Below are positions 1-5,556 of a DNA stretch of 6,543 bases, piece after piece. The stretch comes from Roseomonas sp. GTDB lineage: Bacteria > Pseudomonadota > Alphaproteobacteria > Acetobacterales > Acetobacteraceae. Every line of letters begins with the position of its first letter. Position 1 is the first letter of the stretch. Location: assembly GCA_020249415.1 (NCBI GenBank), contig JADCFR010000142.1, forward strand, positions 1 through 6,543, in the 5' to 3' direction. Position numbers and translations under genes: made by a program. Under the pieces are notes generated by a model. The model had not been told where the DNA came from. It searched no databases and was given only the letters and a program-made list of their open reading frames with translations.

Positions 1-860
1 GCCATCAGCGCGGGTTTATTCGCCACGCGCAACCGATTACTGGCGAAGCGTTCATCGCGGCCAAGCTCGGAAAGCCCCATCGTGTCGCATAGCTTGCGAA
101 ACAGCCTGTCATTGGCCGCCGCTACCATCACCGGCGCGGTTGCGGTCTCAAAAGATTGAAACACCACCGTATTCGGATTGCCCGAAAGATTGCGCGGTGG
201 CGGCCGGCCCGAGACAGTGAAGCCTGCGAAATGGGGCCCCATCCAGCCAAGCGCCGTTTCAAGCAGCGAGGTATCAACCACGCCGCCCTTGCCGGTGCTG
301 TGGCGCCGTTCAAGCGCGGCCAGAATGCCAATCACCGCCCACATGCCGGTGCCAAGATCGAGGATTTGCACCCCACTTCGCGTGGGCGGCCCGCCTTCAG
401 CGCCATTCATCATCATGAGACCCGAATAGCCTTGCAGGATCGGCTCATAGCCCGGGTGCAGCGCCTTCGGCCCCACTGCGCCAAAAGCGCCGAGTGACGC
501 ATAGATCAGCCGCGGAAAACGCGCGGTCAGCGCCGCACCACTCAGACCCAAATCGTCCAAAGCGCCGGGGCGCATATTCTGCACAACCACATCCGCATCG
601 CCCACCAATTCCATCAGCAGCGCACGGTCGGCATCATGGCGCAGATCAAGGCTGAGCGATCTTTTGCCGCGATTGACGGCGATGAAGGTGGTGGCGGTGC
701 CTTCATGCATGGGCGGACCCCAGCCGCGCGCATCATCGCCGCCTTCGGGGCGTTCGAGCTTGATCACCTCGGCCCCCAGCATGGCGAGGATCTGGCCCGC
801 AAAGGGCCCCGCCAGATTCTGCGCGATTTCAACAACCCGGATACCGGCCAAAGGTGACAT
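1..860 (-). CDS. CaiB/BaiF (class III) CoA-transferase, C-terminus cut by window edge
   Basis: Class III CoA-transferases move CoA between an acyl-CoA and a free carboxylic acid through an aspartyl-CoA thioester, in the cytoplasm. I translated the minus strand from ATG 858-860; 286 codons are present and the frame is still open at base 1. The family usually runs to about 380-410 residues, so roughly 100-120 are missing. The N-terminus has the typical form 'GIRVVEIAQNLAGPFAGQIL', followed by 'GAEVIKLERPEGGDDAR' (29-45) and 'NRGKRSLSLDL' (63-73). The likely nucleophile is Asp168 in 'QILDLGTG', matching the catalytic Asp near position 169 of formyl-CoA transferase. The start is firm: a TGA lies in frame about nine codons upstream with no other ATG between, and a GGGGAAG ribosome binding site sits just before it. 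The gene diverges from its right-hand neighbour. Acyl substrate cannot be named; formyl-, succinyl- and 2-methylacyl-CoA-type members all look like this. Confidence 0.93.
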   Translation of the reverse strand, partial: MSPLAGIRVVEIAQNLAGPFAGQILAMLGAEVIKLERPEGGDDARGWGPPMHEGTATTFIAVNRGKRSLSLDLRHDADRALLMELVGDADVVVQNMRPGALDDLGLSGAALTARFPRLIYASLGAFGAVGPKALHPGYEPILQGYSGLMMMNGAEGGPPTRSGVQILDLGTGMWAVIGILAALERRHSTGKGGVVDTSLLETALGWMGPHFAGFTVSGRPPPRNLSGNPNTVVFQSFETATAPVMVAAANDRLFRKLCDTMGLSELGRDERFASNRLRVANKPALM

Positions 861-950
861 GCCCGCTTCCCCAATCCGCCTTAGTCATGGCGCGCCCTTG
901 GGTCGGGAGCAAGCGTCGCATGCCCCACCGCAAAGGCCCCCGCACCTGCC

Positions 951-985
951 GGCCAAGCCTGGTGAGGGGCTGATCGCCCTTGGCC
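951..985. repeat. Inverted repeat GGCCAAG-N21-CTTGGCC in the divergent gap
   Basis: The gap 861-1017 separates the divergent CoA-transferase and DUF3047 genes. It contains perfect 7-base arms at 951-957 and 979-985. A second, alternative stem, GGGC-TGATC-GCCC (967-979), lies inside and shares base 979. There is no T-run after either stem, so it is not an intrinsic terminator. It might be an operator for one of the divergent promoters or a chance product of GC-rich sequence. I could not pick out a convincing -35/-10 pair in this gap on either strand. Confidence 0.3.
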
Positions 986-1017
986 TTATGGTTTCAGCAA
1001 GGCGTGCGAAGCCCTAT

Positions 1018-1719
1018 ATGGGCCTAATGCCGCCCCTTATTCGTGCCCTTTGCGTCCTGTTGCTCGCGCCCCTGCTGGGCGCGCCGGCGGAACGTTTGCC
1101 GACGCCCGACCCCTTGCGTGCCGCTGGCTGGCAGAAGGGCGGCTGGCCGGGCATCAAGCCCGCGATATTCGAGGCGCTGCCTGACGGAGGGCTCCGCATC
1201 ACGGGCGTGGGCCAGGGGAGTTTCGTCTGGCGGACTGTCGCCCAGGCCGATGCCTGTCTCTATTGGCGCTGGCGGGTGGATCAGGGGCCGCCGCCCACGC
1301 CCTTGAATCGCAAGGGCGGCGATGATCGTGCCATTGCGATCACAGTCGGGTTCGATGGCTGGCCGCCGGATGTTGGCATATTCCAAAAAGCGCAGCACGC
1401 CATGGCGCAGGCCATGGCCGGCGATCACCGCCTGCCGCGCAGTATGATTGCCTATGTCTGGGGTGGTTCGGGGCAGGAACCGCGCCCCTTTGTCAATCCC
1501 TATGTGAATGGCCTCGGCAAGGTTTATATCCGTCGCGCCGCCGATGCGGAAAAGGCGCGCTGGTTTGATGAAAAGGCGGAAATCACGCGCGATTGGCGCG
1601 CCGCCTTCAAGGGCGCGACGGTCCCGCCGGTGCTTGAAATCGTGATCGGCACCGATGTGGATGACACAAATGCGCGCCTTGATGCGCGGATCGAACGCAT
1701 CCGCTTCGCCCCTTGTTGA
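1018..1719 (+). CDS. Exported DUF3047-family protein
   Basis: A 233-residue protein of unknown function resembling the DUF3047 family. The first 24 residues form a signal peptide: an Arg at 9, a hydrophobic core 'ALCVLLLAPLLG' (10-21), and a likely cleavage after 'GAPA' (24), so the mature protein should be periplasmic. DUF3047-like landmarks follow: 'LYWRWRVD' (81-88), 'GGDDRAIAITVGFD' (100-113), a 'YVWGG' segment near the middle, 'NPYVNGLGKVYIRR', 'DWRAAF', and a C-terminal 'TDVDDT' (212-217), which resembles an acidic metal-type loop, although no activity is established. The start could also be ATG 1027 or ATG 988; I prefer 1018 because GAAG lies 6 bases upstream and it gives a compact signal peptide. 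Extending further upstream gives atypical sequence before the signal peptide. It is followed 80 bases later by fabI in the same direction, so cotranscription is possible but not shown. No catalytic role can be assigned. Confidence 0.82.
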   Translation: MGLMPPLIRALCVLLLAPLLGAPAERLPTPDPLRAAGWQKGGWPGIKPAIFEALPDGGLRITGVGQGSFVWRTVAQADACLYWRWRVDQGPPPTPLNRKGGDDRAIAITVGFDGWPPDVGIFQKAQHAMAQAMAGDHRLPRSMIAYVWGGSGQEPRPFVNPYVNGLGKVYIRRAADAEKARWFDEKAEITRDWRAAFKGATVPPVLEIVIGTDVDDTNARLDARIERIRFAPC

Positions 1720-1732
1720 TGTGATCGCCCTG

Positions 1733-1769
1733 GCATGATCCGGCGCAAGAAAGCGCGCTTGTATCATGC
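1733..1769. promoter_or_regulatory. Inverted repeat and -10-like box upstream of fabI
   Basis: Perfect arms GCATGAT (1733-1739) and ATCATGC (1763-1769) flank 23 bases that contain a smaller CAAG/CTTG pair (1746-1749, 1758-1761). TATCAT at 1762-1767 matches the sigma-70 -10 consensus in five of six bases and overlaps the right arm, but no good -35 is present 16-18 bases upstream. If this -10 is real, a repressor bound to the repeat would cover it. Promoter and operator are both inference, and transcription could instead read in from the DUF3047 gene. Confidence 0.3.
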
Positions 1770-1787
1770 TAACAGACGGGCCGAGAC

Positions 1788-1795
1788 AAGGAGAG
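1788..1795 (+). promoter_or_regulatory. Strong ribosome binding site of fabI
   Basis: AAGGAGAG lies 4-11 bases before ATG 1800, a near-consensus Shine-Dalgarno sequence at good spacing. It fixes the fabI start and supports the roughly 14-residue N-terminal extension relative to E. coli FabI as genuine. Confidence 0.8.
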
Positions 1796-1799
1796 CCGC

Positions 1800-2609
1800 A
1801 TGACCGACCCGCTACCCACCATCTGGAATCCTGATCAGCGCATCGGCGATATGCTGAAGGGCAAGCGCGGCCTGGTGGTGGGCATTGCGAATGCCGATTC
1901 CATTGCTTTTGGCGCTGCCGCCAAGCTCTGCGCCTTTGGGGCCGAGCTTGCCGTGACCTGGCTGAATGACAAGGCGGAGGCGCATGTGCGCCCGCTGGCC
2001 GAACAGCTTGGCGCCGGCATCGCGATGAAGCTGGATGTCGAAGCCCCCGGCGAAATGGAAGCGGTGTTTGAACGCCTCACGCGCGACTGGGGCAAGCTTG
2101 ATTTCGTGATCCATTCCATCGCCTTCGCCCCGCGTGCCGATTTGCATGGGCGTGTCATTGATTGCTCGGCTGAGGGTTTCGGCCAGGCCATGCGCGTTTC
2201 CTGCTGGTCCTTTTTGCGCATGGCGAAGCTCGCGGAACCCATCATGGCGCCGGGCGGCGTATTGGTGACCATGAGCTATTACGGCGCCGATAAGGTGGTG
2301 GCGAATTACAACATCATGGGGCCGGTGAAGGCCGCGCTTGAAGCTTCGGTCCGCTATGCGGCGGCGGAACTGGGGCCGCGCGGTGTCCGGGTTTTCGCGG
2401 TCTCGCCCGGGCCGCTCCGCACCCGTGCCGCGAGCGGCATTGCACAATTCGATGAATTGATCGCGGATGCCAAGGAACGCGCACCGGCGCAGCGGCTCGT
2501 GGATATCGCCGAAATTGGCCGCGTGGTCGCGTTTCTGGTGAGTGGCGCGTCATCGGGCATGACGGGTGATACGATTTATGTGGATGCGGGGCTGCATCAT
2601 GTCGCCTGA
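1800..2609 (+). CDS. fabI: Enoyl-[acyl-carrier-protein] reductase, FabI type
   Basis: A 269-residue short-chain dehydrogenase of the FabI branch, which reduces trans-2-enoyl-ACP with NAD(P)H in the last step of each fatty-acid elongation cycle. The nucleotide-binding loop reads 'GIANADSIAFG' (28-38), the FabI counterpart of the SDR glycine motif. The active site is complete: Tyr160 in 'SYYG' (E. coli Tyr146), then Tyr170 and Lys177 in 'YNIMGPVK' (E. coli Tyr156/Lys163, the Y-x6-K signature). 'SPGPLRTRAASGI' (202-214) matches the substrate-loop region after the Rossmann core, and 'GDTIYVDAGLH' ends the fold. At the site of E. coli Gly93 the motif is 'HSIAFAP', with Ala108, also seen in natural FabI proteins such as that of Staphylococcus aureus. 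About 14 extra N-terminal residues ('MTDPLPTIWNPDQRI') precede the first strand. Its last 11 bases overlap ackA, so the two are probably translated together. It may be the main FabI or a second paralogue devoted to this operon; the window cannot decide. Confidence 0.92.
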   Translation: MTDPLPTIWNPDQRIGDMLKGKRGLVVGIANADSIAFGAAAKLCAFGAELAVTWLNDKAEAHVRPLAEQLGAGIAMKLDVEAPGEMEAVFERLTRDWGKLDFVIHSIAFAPRADLHGRVIDCSAEGFGQAMRVSCWSFLRMAKLAEPIMAPGGVLVTMSYYGADKVVANYNIMGPVKAALEASVRYAAAELGPRGVRVFAVSPGPLRTRAASGIAQFDELIADAKERAPAQRLVDIAEIGRVVAFLVSGASSGMTGDTIYVDAGLHHVA

Positions 2610-3801
2610 AGCCAAAGGATCGGCACTGCTGGTGCTGAATGCGGGATCATCCTCGCTGAAATTCGCGGTCTTTGCCGTTGAGGTGGGCGGCTTGACGCAG
2701 CTTCATGATGGCCAGATGGAAGGCATTGGCACCGCGCCGCATTTCACCTTACGTGGTGCCGCCGGCGCGCTGCTGACGGACCACCGCTTCACGGAAGCCG
2801 AAGCGCCCAAGGGCCATGAAGGCGCGCTTGGCGTGATATTGGCGGCGCTTTCGCCCTTGCTGGATCGCGCTTCCATCCGCGCCATTGGTCATCGCGTGGT
2901 GCATGGCGGGCGGGATTTGCATGCACCGGTGATGATCACCGATGCCATCATGGCGAAGCTCCGCGCGCTGGTGCCACTGGCGCCCTTGCATCAGCCGCAT
3001 AATCTGGCCGGCATTGAAGCCGCCGCGCGGCATTTTCCGGGTGTGCCGCAAATCGCCTGTTTCGACACGGCCTTTCACCGCACGCAAAGCCATGCCGCCG
3101 CAACCTTCGCGTTGCCGCCGCGCTTTTTTGATCAGGGCATTTTGCGTTACGGCTTTCATGGCCTGTCTTATGAATACATCGCGCGCCGCCTGGCTGCGGA
3201 GGATGCCGCACTTGGGCGGGCGCGCCTGATTGTCGCGCATCTCGGCAATGGCGCCTCACTTTGTGCCATTCAAGGCGGGCAAAGCCGCGCCACCACCATG
3301 GGCTTCACCGCCCTGGATGGCGTACCCATGGGCACGCGGAGCGGGCAATTGGACCCCGGCGTGGTGCTGCATATGCTCGAGACGTTGCAGATGACACCGA
3401 AGGACATCACGCATCTGCTGTATCATGAGAGTGGCTTGAAGGGCATGTCGGGCATATCGCAGGATGTGCGCGCCATTGAAGCCGCGGGGACCGAGGCTGC
3501 CGAAGCCGCTTTGGATCACTTCGCCTTTCGCGTGCGGCGCGAGATTGGCGCGCTCGCCGCTTCCATCGGCGGGATAGACGCGCTGGTCTTCACCGCCGGC
3601 ATTGGCGAGAATGCGCATGGTGTGCGCGCCCGCATCTGCGCGGGGCTCGGCTTTCTGGGCGTCAACCTTGATCCTGAAGCCAATGCTGCCAATCGCGCCG
3701 AGATTGGCCGCGCTGGTGATCCCGTGCGCGTGCTGATCCGCCCAACGGATGAGGAGGCGATGATTGCCGAACACGCCTTGGCTTTGGTCGGTGGCGCCTG
3801 A
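2599..3801 (+). CDS. ackA: Acetate/propionate kinase
   Basis: A 400-residue acetokinase-family enzyme, the normal length, which reversibly transfers phosphate between an acyl-phosphate and ADP (acetyl-P or propionyl-P), in the cytoplasm. All landmarks are present: 'VLNAGSSSLKF' (12-22) with Asn14 (E. coli Asn7), 'GHRVVHGG' (97-104) with Arg99, 'LAPLHQPHNLAGIEA', 'CFDTAFHRT' (154-162) with catalytic Asp156, 'RYGFHGLSYEYI' with His187, 'AHLGNGAS', 'MGTRSGQLDPG' with Arg247, 'FTAGIGENA' (331-339), and 'TDEE' (383-386) holding the C-terminal metal-site Glu. ATG 2599 is chosen because it places the conserved Asn at the usual distance from the N-terminus; in-frame ATGs at 2578 and 2584 also lie inside fabI. 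The start overlaps the fabI end by 11 bases in another frame and has only a weak GCGGGG site, so translational coupling is likely. No phosphotransacetylase gene is adjacent. Acetate versus propionate or butyrate preference cannot be read from the sequence. Confidence 0.95.
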   Translation: MSPEAKGSALLVLNAGSSSLKFAVFAVEVGGLTQLHDGQMEGIGTAPHFTLRGAAGALLTDHRFTEAEAPKGHEGALGVILAALSPLLDRASIRAIGHRVVHGGRDLHAPVMITDAIMAKLRALVPLAPLHQPHNLAGIEAAARHFPGVPQIACFDTAFHRTQSHAAATFALPPRFFDQGILRYGFHGLSYEYIARRLAAEDAALGRARLIVAHLGNGASLCAIQGGQSRATTMGFTALDGVPMGTRSGQLDPGVVLHMLETLQMTPKDITHLLYHESGLKGMSGISQDVRAIEAAGTEAAEAALDHFAFRVRREIGALAASIGGIDALVFTAGIGENAHGVRARICAGLGFLGVNLDPEANAANRAEIGRAGDPVRVLIRPTDEEAMIAEHALALVGGA

Positions 3802-3872
3802 GAGGCTACCGCCGGCCAGGCTGTCAGTGGGGCAGCGAGGTGTCGCACCAGGCGCTTAGAAAACGGGCCAAT

Positions 3873-3919
3873 GCCATAACGGCTCTCATCACCATATTGC
3901 TTCCCTGCATGGTTATGGC
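3873..3919. repeat. Inverted repeat GCCATAAC-N31-GTTATGGC
   Basis: The 193-base gap between ackA and the carboxyltransferase gene carries perfect 8-base arms at 3873-3880 and 3912-3919, separated by 31 bases. The arms are A/T-richer than the surrounding sequence, which makes chance less likely than for a GC-only repeat. No T-run follows, so it is not an intrinsic terminator. It could be a two-site operator or an mRNA leader structure for the downstream gene. There is no obvious intrinsic terminator after ackA either; the only structure there is a 4-bp GCCT/AGGC stem at 3796-3806. Confidence 0.4.
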
Positions 3920-3923
3920 GCCG

Positions 3924-3954
3924 CCGACAACGCCCGCTTGCAGGGCGCTATAAG
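3924..3954 (+). promoter_or_regulatory. Possible sigma-70 promoter for the carboxyltransferase gene
   Basis: TATAAG (3949-3954) matches the -10 consensus in five of six bases. CCGACA (3924-3929) is a partial -35, but the 19-base spacer is longer than optimal. Transcription would begin near 3961 and give a leader of about 34 bases. This lies just downstream of the 3873-3919 inverted repeat, consistent with regulation from that site. Inference only. Confidence 0.28.
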
Positions 3955-3982
3955 TCGCGTGACACTCACCTGGATTGCATCC

Positions 3983-3989
3983 AGGGAAA
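3983..3989 (+). promoter_or_regulatory. Ribosome binding site deciding the 3995 start
   Basis: AGGGAAA lies 5-11 bases before ATG 3995. It favours this ATG over in-frame upstream alternatives (TTG 3938, GTG 3959), which lack such a site and would add residues not expected in the family. Confidence 0.7.
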
Positions 3990-3994
3990 CGCCC

Positions 3995-5551
3995 ATGAAT
4001 TGGCAACCGGAAATCGAGGAGCTGAAGCGCCGCCAAGCCATGGCAGAAGCCATGGGCGGGCCGGATAAGGTGAAGCGCCAGCATGATGGCGGGCGGCTGA
4101 CGGTGCGCGAACGAGTCCTGAAGCTGGTGGACAAGGACAGCTTCCACGAAGTCGGCGCCATTGCCGGGCGCGGCGAATATGACGCCAAGGGCGATCTGGT
4201 GACGCTCACACCTTCCAATTGCGTCATGGGGCGGGCTGAGGTTGATGGCCGCCCCGTTGTGGTGGTGGGCGATGATTTCACCGTGCGCGGCGGCAGCGCC
4301 GATGCGACCATTCGCGAAAAACCCATCATGGCCGAACGCATGGCGGCTGAATTGCGCCTGCCGATCATTCGCCTGATTGAAGGCTCGGGCGGTGGCGGTT
4401 CCGTGAAAACCATTGAAACCACGGGCCGCGCCAATCTGCCGGGCGGCGTTGGTGGCACGCAGCTTTATCATCTCACCACGCAAAATCTTGGGCTGGTGCC
4501 GGTGGTGACCCTCGGGCTTGGGTCGGTCGCCGGGCTTGGTGCGGCGCGGCTCGCGGCGGCACATTATTCGGTAATGACGAAATCCTCGGCGATGTTTGTC
4601 GCAGGCCCCCCGGTGGTCGCGCGGCTTGGGGAGAAGCTGGACAAGCGCGACCTGGGCGGTTGGGACGTCCAATGCAAGGCCGGCGCGGTGGATGATGCGG
4701 TAGAGACAGAAGAGGAAGCCTTCGCCGCCGCGCGGCGCTTCCTGTCCTATCTGCCGCAATCGGTGTTTGAGGTCTCGCCCCGCTTGCGGTCACGCGACGA
4801 TCCCGAACGGCGCGATGGGAAGCTGATCAGCGCCATCCCGCGCGACCCGCGCCAAGCCTATAAGATGCGCCCGATTGTCGAGACGCTCTTTGACAAGGGC
4901 AGTTTTTTTGAAATGGGCCGCTGGTTTGGCCGGCCGATCATCACCGGCCTTGCGCGCTTGGATGGCTTGCCGGTCGCGGTCATGGCGTCCGATCCGGTGT
5001 TTTCGGGCGGTTCCTGGACGGCGGATGCCTGCGCCAAGATCATCCGCTTTGTGGACATGGCGGAAACCTTTCACCTGCCGGTGGTGTATCTGATGGATTG
5101 CCCCGGCTTTGCCGTGGGGCTTGATGCCGAGAAAACCGCCACCATCCGTTGGGGCGTGCGCGCCATGGCGGCGGTCAATCAATGCCGCGCGCCCTGGTGC
5201 ACGGTGATTTTGCGCAATGCCTTTGGTGTCGCCGGTGTCGTGCATCAACCAGCCGGGCGCTATTCCATCCGCTATGCTTGGCCATCCGGGCGCTGGGGGT
5301 CCTTGCCACTCGAAGGCGGGATCGAAGCCGCCTACGCCGCTGAGGTGAATGCGGCGACAGATCGCGAAGCAAAAATCGCCGAAATTGACGAGCGTTTGCA
5401 GAAGCTGCGTTCCCCCTTCCGAACTGCTGAGGCCTTTTGGGTCGAGGAAATCATAGACCCGCGCGAAACCCGCCCGCTGCTCTGTGATTTCGCGCGGCTG
5501 GCGGAACCCTTGCGCGGCACGGGTCTTGCCGCACTCACCATGCGGCCCTGA
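3995..5551 (+). CDS. Acyl-CoA carboxylase carboxyltransferase (beta) subunit
   Basis: A 518-residue protein with two crotonase-like carboxyltransferase halves, the usual build and length of propionyl-, acetyl- or methylcrotonyl-CoA carboxylase beta subunits. It would transfer CO2 from carboxybiotin to an acyl-CoA. The N-terminal half shows 'GGRLTVRERVLKLVDKDSF' (32-50), 'VVVVGDDFTVRGGS' (88-101) and a glycine-rich loop 'EGSGGGGSVKT' (129-139), where propionyl-CoA carboxylases typically have an SGGARI-like motif. The C-terminal half has 'MDCPGFAVGLDAEK' (367-380), 'RNAFGVAG' (407-414) and the terminal 'IDPRETRPLL' (487-496) shared by the family. It therefore belongs to the superfamily but to a divergent branch, and the acyl substrate cannot be named. 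No biotin carboxylase or biotin carrier gene is present here, so the alpha subunit must be elsewhere or just outside. A decarboxylase-type subunit (methylmalonyl- or glutaconyl-CoA decarboxylase alpha) is a less likely alternative. Its stop abuts that of the convergent neighbour. Confidence 0.9.
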   Translation: MNWQPEIEELKRRQAMAEAMGGPDKVKRQHDGGRLTVRERVLKLVDKDSFHEVGAIAGRGEYDAKGDLVTLTPSNCVMGRAEVDGRPVVVVGDDFTVRGGSADATIREKPIMAERMAAELRLPIIRLIEGSGGGGSVKTIETTGRANLPGGVGGTQLYHLTTQNLGLVPVVTLGLGSVAGLGAARLAAAHYSVMTKSSAMFVAGPPVVARLGEKLDKRDLGGWDVQCKAGAVDDAVETEEEAFAAARRFLSYLPQSVFEVSPRLRSRDDPERRDGKLISAIPRDPRQAYKMRPIVETLFDKGSFFEMGRWFGRPIITGLARLDGLPVAVMASDPVFSGGSWTADACAKIIRFVDMAETFHLPVVYLMDCPGFAVGLDAEKTATIRWGVRAMAAVNQCRAPWCTVILRNAFGVAGVVHQPAGRYSIRYAWPSGRWGSLPLEGGIEAAYAAEVNAATDREAKIAEIDERLQKLRSPFRTAEAFWVEEIIDPRETRPLLCDFARLAEPLRGTGLAALTMRP

Positions 5552-5556
5552 TCAGG
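5547..5556. other. Palindrome CCTGATCAGG holding two convergent stop codons
   Basis: The 10-base perfect palindrome contains the TGA of the carboxyltransferase gene (5549-5551) and, on the other strand, the TGA of the DUF2189 gene (5552-5554). The two coding regions meet with no spacer, so transcripts of either gene must end inside the opposite gene or be terminated by a factor such as Rho. No intrinsic terminator is visible here. Confidence 0.75.

Noticed and set aside
156..497. Plus-strand open frames opposite the CoA-transferase
   Set aside because: The minus strand reads as an unbroken CaiB/BaiF protein, so the plus frames are shadows.
664..1017. Upstream extension of the DUF3047 reading frame to ATG 664
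   Set aside because: It would run antisense over the N-terminus of the CoA-transferase and put the signal peptide more than 100 residues inside the protein.
1024..1767. Minus-strand open frame (247 codons) opposite the DUF3047 gene
   Set aside because: The plus strand gives a signal peptide and DUF3047 landmarks, while the minus translation shows no domain and no good ribosome binding site.
3796..3806. Possible terminator after ackA (GCCT-GAG-AGGC)
   Set aside because: The stem is only four base pairs and no T-run follows.
3824..3910. Short minus-strand peptide (28 codons from ATG 3908-3910) in the ackA-carboxyltransferase gap
   Set aside because: No Shine-Dalgarno site precedes it, and it is only the tail of the long antisense frame.
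3824..4759. Long minus-strand open frame (311 codons) opposite the carboxyltransferase gene
   Set aside because: It is antisense to a clearly recognisable enzyme, has a low-complexity composition rich in His, Arg and Ala, and no family resemblance. Long antisense frames are expected opposite GC-rich codons.
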